A stretch of 55,967 nucleotides of DNA from Alphaproteobacteria bacterium. GTDB taxonomy: Bacteria; Pseudomonadota; Alphaproteobacteria; CAAHEQ01; UBA3637. The translations under genes and the position numbers were made by a program. Below, piece after piece: positions 24,518 through 34,872 of the stretch. The notes beneath the pieces were generated by a model. That model was not told where the DNA came from. It ran no database searches and saw only the letters and a program-made list of their open reading frames with translations. Location: positions 1 to 55,967 of the forward strand of contig JAGCYU010000008.1 in the NCBI GenBank assembly GCA_017960645.1, given 5' to 3'. Within the stretch, counting starts at the first letter, position 1; each line of letters starts with the position of its first letter.

Positions 24518-27500
24518 GACTGTTAGGAATAGGAAGAAACTACAAGAGCAAATTCGGATTGTTTCAGAATCCCCATACTTTGACCGTGATTGGTATTTGG
24601 ATACCAACCCAGATGTCATGGCTTTACACAAAGATCCCGCAGAACACTATCTGAAACATGGTTGGACAGAAGGCAGAAATCCGGGGCCAAAATTTTCTAC
24701 TACGGAATATATTAAAAATCATCCTCAATGTCAAGTTTGTCCGTTACTCTTTGAATATTACTTAAATAACCTTGAACAAAAGACACAAGCTAACGAATAT
24801 GAATTAGTAGCGAAATCGGAGTATTTTGATTCAAAGTGGTATTTGCGACAATATCCAGATATTAAGATAGCAAAAATTGATCCGCTTAAGCATTATCTAG
24901 AGTTTGGATGGATAGAAGGTAGAACCCCAAGTCAATACTTTAATGCTGAAAATTACCCTGAACTGTATCGATTAGCAAAATCTAAAGATATCAATCCTCT
25001 TTTATACTATGAATTACACAAGAAAAGTATAAAATTACCTAAACAAAAACAAAAGATTAAGAGTGTTATTAACGATTTATATAATGATTGTATAAATCGT
25101 TACAAGAAGCGTGCTACGGACTACTTTAAAAAAATTTCCACCCCAAAATGCAATCTAAAAAAATGTAAAAATCTAATTGATAATGTAACAGTAGTCTCAT
25201 TTGACCTGTTTGATACCTTACTGTTTCGAAAAACAAATACACCTGAAATCATATTCGATTTAATAGGCAGACATTTCGGTATTCATGAATTTAGAACAAT
25301 CAGAATGAATGCTCAAAATAACGCTTCCCAATTACTGTACGAAAAGTACAAATATCCTCATGCAAATCTGGATGAAATATATGAAGAACTTAAGAAAAAT
25401 AAACAATATAAGGTTAATTGGGACAACGTTAAAAAATTTGAAATTCAGATAGAAAGAGATGCTTTATCAGCAAACCAGGAGATGATAGATATCCTGTTGT
25501 ATGCAAAACAGAAGAAAAAACGTGTTATTATTACGACTGATATGTATATTCCTCAAAAAGTTTTAAGAAGTATTTTAAAGTCAAATGGGGTTACTGGATT
25601 TAATTGTATCTATTGCTCTGCTGATGAAAGAAAGGCAAAATTTAACGGAGAATTATTTAAATACGTAATTAAACAGGAAAAAGTTAAACCAAGCCAAATC
25701 CTTCATATAGGCGATAATGAAAATGGAGATGTCAAAATTCCAGAAAAATTAGGAATAACAACATTCCTATATTCTAAAAATTCTGAAGCCTCTAAATTTG
25801 CGAATACTGACGATTCTGAAATTGATAAAGGCTTGTACAAGTTACTCTATGATAAAAGTAAGGGATTTTGGTACAACCTAGGCGTTGAAGTTGGCGGACC
25901 GTTATACATGGGGTTATACTTGTGGTTGTTATCACATTTAAGGTCACAAGAAAGAAAAGTATACTTCTTAGCCAGAGATGGGTATAACTTGTTTTATATT
26001 TTTCAAAGGCTTGAAATAAAAAATATTGAATACCTCTACACATCCCGAAGAGCTTTATTACTTGCGGGAATGAATGAATTAACCGAAGAGGAATTACAAC
26101 TGCTACCACCATATACAACAGGACAAACTATTGGTGAAATTTTCGATTATTTATGCATTAACAAACAAAAAGTTAAGCACTTAGAAGATGCTGGATTTCA
26201 TAGCTTAAATGATGTTATTTCAAAATCAACGGACATTGTGAAGTTTAAAAAAATATACCAGTTAAATAAAGAACTTGTACTGAAAAGATGCGCAATAGAA
26301 AGACAGAACGCGATCAATTATTTCAATAAGTTAGGGTTCTTCTCTCAGGATAATTTTGTGTTTGATTGTGGTTGGAATGGAAGTTCACAATTACTTTTGG
26401 AAAGATTTCTAAAAATTGCTGGATATAATAATAAAAACTCTTTTTTATACTGTGGCATTTTTAATTCTGATAGAAGCCGCAGGCAATTATATGGAAAGGA
26501 TTATCAGGCTTACCTATTTGATTTTTACAAAAATCAAGTACTTCAGCAATCAGCAAAAGCTGCCCCTGTCATGTATGAGTTATTCTTTTCAGCACCGCAT
26601 GAATCGGTTAAGTATTATGATAAGAGCGATGTAGTTTTAGATGAAGGTAGGGGATGTCCAGAGAAAAATGACATTTTATCAGGAATTCTCGATTACATAA
26701 CATTGGGTTCTGAATTTGCTACAAAATATCAAATTTCATATGATCCTTCTGAAGCCACAGGACATTTAAGGCGATTAATACAATTACCAACAAATACTGA
26801 GGCAATTACTATTGGTAATTTAAGTAATGTCGACGGATTTGCAAATGTTAAGGGATTTGAGAAGAAAATCGCTCATGTAACCATGAAGCAGCTAAGGCAA
26901 GTTAAAAATATAGAAATATATTGGCCACAAGGTTTACTTAAAAGGAATGATGTATCATTTTTTGTCAAAAAGAAAGTTGCAAGACGTCTAGGAATAAAGT
27001 TCCCTGATATTCGTCAATCTAAGTATCATTTAGAGGATAAAACTAGCATAAAGATTTATGATAAGTATCTAAAGAATTTGAAAGAATCTATGCCTGTACA
27101 ATTAAATTATAGACCAAAAATCTCTGTAATCATTCCTGTATACAATGTAAAAACAGATCAGCTAAAAGAGTGTATAAATTCTGTTTTGGAGCAAACATAT
27201 AACAATTTCGAACTAATTTTAGTTGATGATCATTCTACAATGGCTTCTGTTGTTCCAACGCTTCAAAAATATGAAATATATGAAAATGTCATCCCTGTTT
27301 ACCGTCCTGTAAACGGTCATATATCCGCCGCAACAAATGACGGCATTAATCTTTCTAGTGGTGAATTTATTGCCTTTATGGACTGTGATGATACGATAGA
27401 TAGAAATGCCTTATATGAAGTTGTAAAAAAATTAAATGAAAATCCAAAGCTGGATTTTATCTATACCGATGAGGATAAAGTCACAGAAGATGGTAAGATA

Positions 27501-30500
27501 TATCATATGCCATTTTTTAAGCCTGATTGGTCACCAGATTTGTTTATGTCTATGATGTATACCAATCATTTAGGCGTATATCGCGCCTCAATTGTCAAAG
27601 CAATAGGGGGCCTAAGAAGTGAATATAATGGGGCTCAGGACTATGATCTTACTCTTCGCTTCCTAGAAAAGTCTGATAACTCCCGTGTTGGACACGTTTC
27701 GAAAGTTCTATATCATTGGCGTGAGCGTAAGGAATCCGTTGCTTTCGCGGCATCATCAAAAAATTACGCTTTTGAAAAAGCAAAATTGGCTAAAGAATCT
27801 GCTTTAGAACGGCAGCATATTCCTGCCACGATGGAGTACATTGATGGTACATCACAATATAGGCCGATCTACCACGTTGTTGGGAATCCACTAGTTAGTA
27901 TCATAATCCCTTCTAAAGATCACCCCGATATTCTTTTTAGATGTATCGATTCAATTGCAGAAAAAACAAGCTACCCTAACTATGAAATTATTATTGTGGA
28001 TAATGGAAGTTCTAAGGAGCATAAGAAAATAATACAGAAATACGTAAAAGAGCGAAAGATTCAGTATCTATATGGACAGTATGACTTCAATTTTTCCAAG
28101 ATGAATAATATAGGTGTTGAACATTCTAATGGTGAATATTTATTATTTTTGAATGATGATATCGAAATTATACAAAAGGATTGGTTGTCTCGTCTTCTAG
28201 GACAGGCGCAACAATCGCATACTGGAGCTGTCGGTGCTAAGCTATATTATCCCCAGACGACTCTACTGCAGCATGCTGGAATCTCAAATTTACATAATGG
28301 CCCAAGTCATTCGTTTAATAAACTAGAAGATTCTGCATTATATTATTTTTGTTTTAATAAAGTAGATTGTAACTGCATTGCCGTAACAGCTGCATGTTTG
28401 TTGGTCAGCAAGAAAAATTTCATTAGCATCGGCGGATTTAACGAAGATCTTGCTGTTGCATATAATGATGTCGCTTTGTGTTTTGCTCTTCATGAAAAAG
28501 GATATTATAACGTTATCCGAAATGATGTTATTGCCTATCATCATGAATCCTTAAGTCGTGGATTAGATAGCGTTTCTGCCGAAAAACAGGAACGTTTGAA
28601 AAGAGAGAAGCTGAAGTTAGATGAGTTGTTTCCGCAACTGTGTGCAAAAGATCCATACTTGAATCCTAACTTATCGTATTATGGGAACAGATTGTCATTG
28701 ACTAATATTGCCATTAATATACCAAGGCCAAAGGAAAAGACTACTATTTACGATGATTACCAGCAAATAGAAAAATCGAAATATTTTAATAAAAAATGGT
28801 ACTTAAAGACTTATGTAGATGTTGCCGCGGCTAAAGCAGATCCTGTGGCACACTATTTGAATTTTGGCTGGACAGAGGGTCGTAACCCAAGCAAGGAATT
28901 TAATACTATGGAATATATAACAAAATATCCTGATCTTGTGACACAAAATATTAATCCTTTGCTACATTATGAAAGGACCGCGCCTGAAAAAATATTTTCT
29001 GGTATTCCGAGCCCTAAGGAGGACATAGTAATTTACGATGATTACCAGCAAATAAAAAAGTCAGTATATTTTGATAAAGATTGGTATTTAAAAAAGTATC
29101 CTGATGTTGCTGCAGCAAATGTGGATCCAATCACTCACTACTTACATAGTGGGTGGAAAGAAGGACGTAATCCCTCTAAACAATTTAATACTATCGTATA
29201 CTTGGAAAAATTTCCGGAATTACGTGCCTCTAATACTAACCCATTACTACACTACGAAAGAACAGGAGAACAAAAAATGCAAAATTCATCTACGCAGATG
29301 TCGAATGAAATTTCTTCTCTAATTAATAACCTAAAATTTGAATTAGACAATTTGCAAAAAGACAAGCAAAACTTACAAAGGCAAATTGATACATTAAAGG
29401 AAGCTATTCGAAAAAATACTGATAATACAACTTTTATACAAAATTCTAACATTGTCCAATCGTTTTTACTAAACAGTTCATCCATAGATTCCTTAATTTA
29501 CTTCAGAAACTCTCGAGTTTTGTTTATCATCAACGCTAAAAAATTACGAGATATTCCTCAAAAATATGTAAGTTTTTTGAATAACTTCTTCACAAAAATG
29601 AATGTCTTAAATGAAAGATTTGAGTATGGAATTTTAGATGTTTCTTCTACACTTTATAAAGAACATAAATCCCTCTTAAAGAAAGATATCGTTGCCTTAA
29701 AATATAGTAGGAAACTAGGTATGGTAAATAGGGTAAAGTTGCTATATAGAAATGAAAAGCTATATCTTGAAAATGAGTACTTAGGTACCGAGAATTATCC
29801 TAAAAGCGAAGAATTGACATGGAATAATTTTATAGAAGAGGTTAGAGAAGGAATAACTGTTGCTGATTTTTTAATTGATAAAAGTCGTTATGAACGACTG
29901 ACTATATTAAAGGATATGTTTTCAGAGCTATTTAAAAAATATCAATCATCCGATTATCGCGATAAAGTAAGTGGAGAATTACTAGATTCACACCTTAACA
30001 ATATTATTGTTAATAAAGATGGATATTACTTCGTTGATAGAGATGTAATTTCTTCACATGAAATAGATAAATCGGCAGTAATTTGGAGAGCAAATTTACT
30101 ACCGCATGAGAACAATTATCTCATACGGCATTTTGAACTAAAGGATTATAAAGCAGAGTATGAATTGAATCACCCCCTTAAACAAAAAGCAAGCAAAGGA
30201 ATCACTATTGCTGAACAAAAAAACAAACCCTTATTAGATAAATACTTTTCTTTTGAAGTGACTAAACCTATCTATAAAGACGATATAAAAATAAGAGTTT
30301 CAGAAGATATTTTTCAAAAAGAAATCAGAGAAGCTATCAATACAGAGTGGTATAAGAGAACCTATCAGGATTGTAAAGAATCCCCCATAGTTCATTATAT
30401 GACACAAGGATGGTTGATTGGTCATAATCCTTCCCCCGATTTTGACGGAAACCAGTATTTAAAAGACAATCCAGATGTTAAAAAAGCGGGAATGAATCCT

Positions 30501-30572
30501 CTAGAACACTATGTGCTATATGGAAAAAAAGAAGGTAGAAAAGTAACCCCAGTATTGCAGGATAAGGCATGA
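24510..30572 (+). CDS. Giant multidomain glycosyltransferase (2020 aa)
   Basis: Likely builds a surface polysaccharide in the cytoplasm. Order: two N-terminal repeats (about 20-90 and 97-165) with WYL, DP, HYL, GW-x-EGRNP; a HAD-like domain (COG5610 type) with SFDLFDTLLF near 230, IGDNENGD near 399 and FLARDGYNL near 485; a GT2 domain with SVIIPVYN near 870 and DEDK near 984; a second GT2 domain with SIIIPSKDHPD near 1128 and FLNDDIE near 1212; two more repeats (1411-1490, 1507-1587); a coiled coil (about 1600-1640); a region with DSHLNNIIVNKDGYYFVDRD that resembles a phosphotransferase catalytic loop (near 1828); and a last repeat (1943-2013). The ATG overlaps the upstream stop. Confidence 0.85.
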   Translation: MFRTVRNRKKLQEQIRIVSESPYFDRDWYLDTNPDVMALHKDPAEHYLKHGWTEGRNPGPKFSTTEYIKNHPQCQVCPLLFEYYLNNLEQKTQANEYELVAKSEYFDSKWYLRQYPDIKIAKIDPLKHYLEFGWIEGRTPSQYFNAENYPELYRLAKSKDINPLLYYELHKKSIKLPKQKQKIKSVINDLYNDCINRYKKRATDYFKKISTPKCNLKKCKNLIDNVTVVSFDLFDTLLFRKTNTPEIIFDLIGRHFGIHEFRTIRMNAQNNASQLLYEKYKYPHANLDEIYEELKKNKQYKVNWDNVKKFEIQIERDALSANQEMIDILLYAKQKKKRVIITTDMYIPQKVLRSILKSNGVTGFNCIYCSADERKAKFNGELFKYVIKQEKVKPSQILHIGDNENGDVKIPEKLGITTFLYSKNSEASKFANTDDSEIDKGLYKLLYDKSKGFWYNLGVEVGGPLYMGLYLWLLSHLRSQERKVYFLARDGYNLFYIFQRLEIKNIEYLYTSRRALLLAGMNELTEEELQLLPPYTTGQTIGEIFDYLCINKQKVKHLEDAGFHSLNDVISKSTDIVKFKKIYQLNKELVLKRCAIERQNAINYFNKLGFFSQDNFVFDCGWNGSSQLLLERFLKIAGYNNKNSFLYCGIFNSDRSRRQLYGKDYQAYLFDFYKNQVLQQSAKAAPVMYELFFSAPHESVKYYDKSDVVLDEGRGCPEKNDILSGILDYITLGSEFATKYQISYDPSEATGHLRRLIQLPTNTEAITIGNLSNVDGFANVKGFEKKIAHVTMKQLRQVKNIEIYWPQGLLKRNDVSFFVKKKVARRLGIKFPDIRQSKYHLEDKTSIKIYDKYLKNLKESMPVQLNYRPKISVIIPVYNVKTDQLKECINSVLEQTYNNFELILVDDHSTMASVVPTLQKYEIYENVIPVYRPVNGHISAATNDGINLSSGEFIAFMDCDDTIDRNALYEVVKKLNENPKLDFIYTDEDKVTEDGKIYHMPFFKPDWSPDLFMSMMYTNHLGVYRASIVKAIGGLRSEYNGAQDYDLTLRFLEKSDNSRVGHVSKVLYHWRERKESVAFAASSKNYAFEKAKLAKESALERQHIPATMEYIDGTSQYRPIYHVVGNPLVSIIIPSKDHPDILFRCIDSIAEKTSYPNYEIIIVDNGSSKEHKKIIQKYVKERKIQYLYGQYDFNFSKMNNIGVEHSNGEYLLFLNDDIEIIQKDWLSRLLGQAQQSHTGAVGAKLYYPQTTLLQHAGISNLHNGPSHSFNKLEDSALYYFCFNKVDCNCIAVTAACLLVSKKNFISIGGFNEDLAVAYNDVALCFALHEKGYYNVIRNDVIAYHHESLSRGLDSVSAEKQERLKREKLKLDELFPQLCAKDPYLNPNLSYYGNRLSLTNIAINIPRPKEKTTIYDDYQQIEKSKYFNKKWYLKTYVDVAAAKADPVAHYLNFGWTEGRNPSKEFNTMEYITKYPDLVTQNINPLLHYERTAPEKIFSGIPSPKEDIVIYDDYQQIKKSVYFDKDWYLKKYPDVAAANVDPITHYLHSGWKEGRNPSKQFNTIVYLEKFPELRASNTNPLLHYERTGEQKMQNSSTQMSNEISSLINNLKFELDNLQKDKQNLQRQIDTLKEAIRKNTDNTTFIQNSNIVQSFLLNSSSIDSLIYFRNSRVLFIINAKKLRDIPQKYVSFLNNFFTKMNVLNERFEYGILDVSSTLYKEHKSLLKKDIVALKYSRKLGMVNRVKLLYRNEKLYLENEYLGTENYPKSEELTWNNFIEEVREGITVADFLIDKSRYERLTILKDMFSELFKKYQSSDYRDKVSGELLDSHLNNIIVNKDGYYFVDRDVISSHEIDKSAVIWRANLLPHENNYLIRHFELKDYKAEYELNHPLKQKASKGITIAEQKNKPLLDKYFSFEVTKPIYKDDIKIRVSEDIFQKEIREAINTEWYKRTYQDCKESPIVHYMTQGWLIGHNPSPDFDGNQYLKDNPDVKKAGMNPLEHYVLYGKKEGRKVTPVLQDKA

Positions 30573-31117
30573 CACTAAAATTGTTTACACCAGCTATATC
30601 ACATATTGGTAAACAGAGTTATTCTGGTAATGATTTATATGTTGCCAATCCACAAGAAACAGTTATTGGATCATTTGTATCAATTGGATGCGGAGTAAGG
30701 ATAGGTCATGGAACGCACCCATTAAGCTATGTAAGCACATCACCGTATTTATATTTAGATAGGTTAGAGTATAAAACAAATGATACACTTTCACATAATG
30801 AATGGGAACTTTTGCCCCCGGTTCATATTGGAAATGATGTGTGGATAGGTGATTACGCCTGGATTAAAAATGGGATCACTGTTGGAGATGGGGCTATTGT
30901 TGGGGCTCATTCCGTTGTGACCCGAGATGTTCCACCTTATGCAATTGTTGTGGGGAATCCTGCAAAAATACTTAAGTATCGCTTTTTGCCAGATATTATA
31001 AAAGACTTATTGCGTTTGAAATGGTGGGAATTGCCAGACGAGCTCATCAAAACACTTCCATACGATGATATTAAAAGTACAATTGAAAGACTTAAGGAAC
31101 TAAGACATGAAACTTAA
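30569..31117 (+). CDS. Left-handed beta-helix acetyltransferase (CatB/xenobiotic type)
   Basis: 182 residues. Hexapeptide repeats run from TVIGSFVSIGCGVRIG through HIGNDVWIGDYAWIKNGITVGDGAIVGAHSVVTRDVPPYAIVVGNPAK, which includes the catalytic-histidine HPLSYVSTSP loop and the VGNPAK hallmark. The C-terminal helix (LLRLKWWELPDE) is typical. It transfers an acetyl group from acetyl-CoA to a sugar hydroxyl, presumably in this polysaccharide pathway. It overlaps the glycosyltransferase stop (ATGA) and the next gene's start. The protein at 49097-49708 is a paralog outside the island. Confidence 0.9.
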   Translation: MTLKLFTPAISHIGKQSYSGNDLYVANPQETVIGSFVSIGCGVRIGHGTHPLSYVSTSPYLYLDRLEYKTNDTLSHNEWELLPPVHIGNDVWIGDYAWIKNGITVGDGAIVGAHSVVTRDVPPYAIVVGNPAKILKYRFLPDIIKDLLRLKWWELPDELIKTLPYDDIKSTIERLKELRHET

Positions 31118-32786
31118 TAAGTATCTTATATTAACCACAGTATGTGTTGGAATCGCATTATGGATTAGCATGGCACTATTTACCAGCTATAACATCAGTT
31201 TTTCTGCTGATATTATAACAAAAAAGAACGTTGAGATTCAAGTCTTTTATACGGAAAATGACATAGAACATTTTAATGAGAATCAATCCATAAAGAAGAA
31301 TATAAAAAGCGGATTGAATCATCTGAAGATGACTTTACCAATTCAACATGTTTCAAAGTTTAGGTTTGATTTCGGCACTAATCCTGGTGAAGTAATTTTA
31401 AGTAATCCAACTATTTTAGGTAGTAAAGATAAGGTATTAAACCTTAAAAAGTTAAAATTCAACCAAATAGGCACTTACGAAATTTCAGCAAACGCAATAA
31501 AACTAATATCAAATCAAAACGACCCTTTTATAGTGTTTGACCAGATATTAGACATAAATCCTAAAGGTAACATTGACTGGTGCATTTTCTTGATCTTATT
31601 ATGTACTTATTGGTTTATATTTTCCAAAGGAATTGCCTATCTGACAAAATTCAAAATCTTTGAAAAAAATTCGCGAATAGATATAGTGTTTCTAACTGTA
31701 TTTTTTGTGATATTATTTATCCCGATGCTTAACATTTCTGATGCTGAGAAGTCAGAACAAGAAAATCGTATGTTAACAGTGAAACCACGCTTAATATATA
31801 ATGGAACGATAGACAGTGACTTCGGCAATAAGTTTAACAATTGGTTTAGTGATAGGTTTTTTGGACGCTGTTTATTTACATCTTTATACCAATATTTAAA
31901 GTATTTCATCGCACCTGATGCAGGAAATGAAAATATCCTTGTGGGGAAGGATGGATGGTTTTTTTATAGACCAGATAAAAGTTTAGAAAATTTTGCAAAT
32001 AAAGTTGTTTTATCCGAAGAAGAGATGAGACAGGGATTAAGTTATTTAGAACATATTAATAATTGGTGTAAAAAGCACCATAAAAAATTCTATTATGTGA
32101 TAATTCCAGACAAACATCGTATTTATGGTGAATACTATCGGTTGGTCAGAAAACTGAAGCCAGATAAATTTGGAATTGCAGAACAATTTATAGACTACAT
32201 TCAAAAAAATTCTGATATAAAGGTGATGTATCTAAGAGATGAACTGTTGAAATATAAGAATGAAGGGCTTCTATATTACAAGAAGGATTCACATTGGTCT
32301 GATTTAGGAGCATACCATGGCTATAACATTATAATGGATGAGCTCAAAAAAGACTATAATTTTGATATTGTCAGAATACCAGAATGGCACAGTAGTACTG
32401 GAACTATCTCTGATCTTATTACAATGCTTGTCCCACAAAATAAAATATCAACAGAGCCTAAAATTTATAAACGTCCTGTATATAAAACAAAGGCGGAGTG
32501 TCAACGTTTAACAAAATATGGCCATAAAGATTTAGGTGAAGTAACCTGTCGGAACAAGCAAAACAAGTACAGTGTTTTTGTCCTACGTGATTCATTTTTT
32601 AATTGGCTCACACCTTATATTTCTGACACTTTTAATAAAACAAAGATAGTATGGAAGTATAATTTAGAACGTCAGGATTTAGACGATATTGATAGTAATT
32701 ATGATATTATAATTCTTGAAAACGTGGAAAGATTCATTCCAAAGATACTGAGACAGAAATTTCCAAACTTACCAAAGGAGAATTAA
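31107..32786 (+). CDS. AlgJ/AlgX-like polysaccharide O-acetylation protein
   Basis: 559 residues. There is an N-terminal membrane anchor (about 8-28), an exported domain (about 40-150) shared with the 34231 protein, then two hydrophobic helices (about 154-172 and 194-212). The SGNH-type acetyltransferase-like domain follows: ENRMLTVKP, GKDGWFFYRPD, a catalytic D-x-H-W pair in KKDSHWSDLGAYHGY near 395, and LRDSFFNW near 490, where Ser could be the nucleophile. It would transfer acetyl from the MBOAT partner to the glycan outside the inner membrane. The start overlaps the preceding gene. Confidence 0.8.
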   Translation: MKLNKYLILTTVCVGIALWISMALFTSYNISFSADIITKKNVEIQVFYTENDIEHFNENQSIKKNIKSGLNHLKMTLPIQHVSKFRFDFGTNPGEVILSNPTILGSKDKVLNLKKLKFNQIGTYEISANAIKLISNQNDPFIVFDQILDINPKGNIDWCIFLILLCTYWFIFSKGIAYLTKFKIFEKNSRIDIVFLTVFFVILFIPMLNISDAEKSEQENRMLTVKPRLIYNGTIDSDFGNKFNNWFSDRFFGRCLFTSLYQYLKYFIAPDAGNENILVGKDGWFFYRPDKSLENFANKVVLSEEEMRQGLSYLEHINNWCKKHHKKFYYVIIPDKHRIYGEYYRLVRKLKPDKFGIAEQFIDYIQKNSDIKVMYLRDELLKYKNEGLLYYKKDSHWSDLGAYHGYNIIMDELKKDYNFDIVRIPEWHSSTGTISDLITMLVPQNKISTEPKIYKRPVYKTKAECQRLTKYGHKDLGEVTCRNKQNKYSVFVLRDSFFNWLTPYISDTFNKTKIVWKYNLERQDLDDIDSNYDIIILENVERFIPKILRQKFPNLPKEN

Positions 32787-32789
32787 ACC

Positions 32790-34190
32790 ATGTTATTTTC
32801 ATCTATGACTTTTGTATTTATGTTTTTACCGATTGTGTGCACATTATATTTGTTAGCACGCAAAGAACTTAGGAACTATATCCTGCTACTCGCAAGTATT
32901 TTGTTCTATGCCTGGGGCGAGCCACGGTATTTGGCTATTATGCTCACCACCATTATTGTCAACTATTTTGGCGCAAGATTGATTCATCAATTCCCAAAAT
33001 TCAAGAAATTGTCATTACTTGCCACGATCTTAGTTGATTTAGGATTTTTATTCTATTTCAAATACTTTAATTTTGTGATGACAAATATCAATGCAGCCTT
33101 TGGGGCAGATATTCCTTTTTTGGATGTCATTATGCCAATTGGTATTTCGTTTTATACTTTCCAAGCACTTTCCTATGTCGTGGATGTCTATCGTGGAGAA
33201 ACAGAAGTCCAAAAAGACATTTATAAGCTTGCTCTTTATATCTGCTTATTCCCACAACTGATTGCTGGACCTATCGTCAAATACCATGACGTAGCCGACC
33301 AAATCACTAACAGAACTGTGACTTTTGACAAGGTTGCCTATGGTGTCAAACGTTTTATTATTGGTTTGGCCAAGAAAATGCTGATTGCCAACACAATGGG
33401 GGCTATTGCAGATAAAATCTTCGTTTTGCCAGTGACTGAGTTTGATCCTTTGACCGCTTGGGTTGGGGCCTTTGCCTATACCTTCCAAATCTTCTATGAC
33501 TTCTCTGGTTATTCAGATATGGCGATCGGTTTGGGCTCTATCTTTGGCTTTAAGTTCTTAGAAAACTTCAATTATCCATATATTTCCAAGTCTATTACAG
33601 AGTTTTGGCGTCGGTGGCATATTTCTTTGTCCACTTGGTTCAAAGAATACCTGTACATCCCATTGGGCGGAAACCGTGTTGCCAAGTGGCGGATGTATAT
33701 GAACCTGTTTATCGTGTTTTTGGCTACGGGTATCTGGCATGGGGCCGAATGGACCTTCCTTGTTTGGGGGCTTTGGAATGGATTCTTTATCATCTTGGAA
33801 AAGCTAACCAGTTGGCACAAAAAAGAAGGCAACAAAGCCCTTGCTTTCACCCAACACCTTTATACCATCTTTGTGTTTGTCTTTGGTTGGATTTTATTCC
33901 GAGCCGACAATATCTCCTATGCCGGACAATATATCCAAAACATGTTCGGGTTAGTCAGTGAACATAAAATCATGTACACATTAGGTTATTATGTGGATAA
34001 CATTGAAATCTTAGCTTTCATAGCGGCTATTATCTGCTCTATGCCTATCTTTACGAAGATGTTACAGATCAAGTATGAGCACAAAGTATTGCGGACACTG
34101 GTCAATATTTGGTTGATGGTATTGTTCATCCTGTCATCCGCTAGCATTGCTGCATCAACCTATAATCCGTTTATTTACTTTAGATTTTAA
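32790..34190 (+). CDS. MBOAT O-acyltransferase, AlgI/DltB-like
   Basis: 466 residues and about ten membrane helices. The family signature FWRRWHISLSTWFKEYLYIPLGGNR is at about 270-294, here named by its key residues W, H and the PLGG turn. The invariant histidine is in TGIWHGAEWTFLVWG near 313. It moves acetyl groups from cytoplasmic acetyl-CoA across the membrane for O-acetylation of an exported polysaccharide. It starts 4 bases after the AlgJ-like gene, the expected partner. GGAG lies upstream of the ATG. Confidence 0.93.
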   Translation: MLFSSMTFVFMFLPIVCTLYLLARKELRNYILLLASILFYAWGEPRYLAIMLTTIIVNYFGARLIHQFPKFKKLSLLATILVDLGFLFYFKYFNFVMTNINAAFGADIPFLDVIMPIGISFYTFQALSYVVDVYRGETEVQKDIYKLALYICLFPQLIAGPIVKYHDVADQITNRTVTFDKVAYGVKRFIIGLAKKMLIANTMGAIADKIFVLPVTEFDPLTAWVGAFAYTFQIFYDFSGYSDMAIGLGSIFGFKFLENFNYPYISKSITEFWRRWHISLSTWFKEYLYIPLGGNRVAKWRMYMNLFIVFLATGIWHGAEWTFLVWGLWNGFFIILEKLTSWHKKEGNKALAFTQHLYTIFVFVFGWILFRADNISYAGQYIQNMFGLVSEHKIMYTLGYYVDNIEILAFIAAIICSMPIFTKMLQIKYEHKVLRTLVNIWLMVLFILSSASIAASTYNPFIYFRF

Positions 34191-34230
34191 CTATAAAAAA
34201 TATTAAACAACTTAAACTGAAAGGAAAAAA

Positions 34231-34803
34231 ATGAAAAAAATTTTATTAAAAACAACCGGTTCCATTATCTTAGCTGCCGCTGTTGTTGCTGGAACCACAT
34301 CATTATGGATGGAAAAAAATATCTATGTTTCATTTAACCAAGGGACTGATACTGATGTTAAGTATCAGGTATTTTATACCCTGAGTGAAGAAGAAAATTT
34401 CAATGAATCTCACTCTGTACGTTCTCAAGCGGAAGCTATGGATTCTGAAGTCAAGATTCACATACCTGAAACACATATCTCTAAATTCAGATTGGATCCG
34501 GGAACAGCTCCGGGTCAAGTTACCATCAGCAATTTGAAATTACTTGGAGATAAGGAGATTGAACTGGATGACTTTAACGAATTTAGATATAGTCCAGATG
34601 TTGAAGATAAGATTATTGAAAATAACAAGATTACCATTATTTCCAATAAGAGAGATCCGTATATGGTCTATCTGCAACCATTCAATTTAAATGAAGGAAA
34701 TTTTATAAACAAACAAAAGATAGGTCTAATTGGGACATTATCATTCTTTGTAGGATTTATATTATTAGGTTTATTGTTTAAGAATAGATCTAAACGCAAA
34801 TAA
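34231..34803 (+). CDS. Membrane-anchored exported domain protein, homolog of the AlgJ-like N-domain
   Basis: 190 residues. An N-terminal hydrophobic helix (SIILAAAVVAGTTSLWM) and a C-terminal helix (IGLIGTLSFFVGFILLGLLF) bracket an exported domain. That domain aligns by eye with residues ~35-150 of the AlgJ-like protein: VKYQVFYTLSEEENFNESHS versus VEIQVFYTENDIEHFNENQS, then HISKFRLDPGTAPGQVTISN versus HVSKFRFDFGTNPGEVILSN, and a final SNKRDPYMV. The domain probably binds the glycan or its modifying partners. It is the last gene of the operon, before a strong terminator. AAAGG precedes the ATG. Confidence 0.7.
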   Translation: MKKILLKTTGSIILAAAVVAGTTSLWMEKNIYVSFNQGTDTDVKYQVFYTLSEEENFNESHSVRSQAEAMDSEVKIHIPETHISKFRLDPGTAPGQVTISNLKLLGDKEIELDDFNEFRYSPDVEDKIIENNKITIISNKRDPYMVYLQPFNLNEGNFINKQKIGLIGTLSFFVGFILLGLLFKNRSKRK

Positions 34804-34814
34804 AATGAATGCTC

Positions 34815-34845
34815 AAGGGGAGAATATGCTTTCTCCCCTTTATTG
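34815..34845 (+). terminator. Terminator of the polysaccharide operon
   Basis: A perfect 10-bp stem AAGGGGAGAA/TTCTCCCCTT with a 6-base loop. The T tract is short. Confidence 0.8.
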
Positions 34846-34872
34846 AATTGTCTTTAACGATTGAGATCTACC

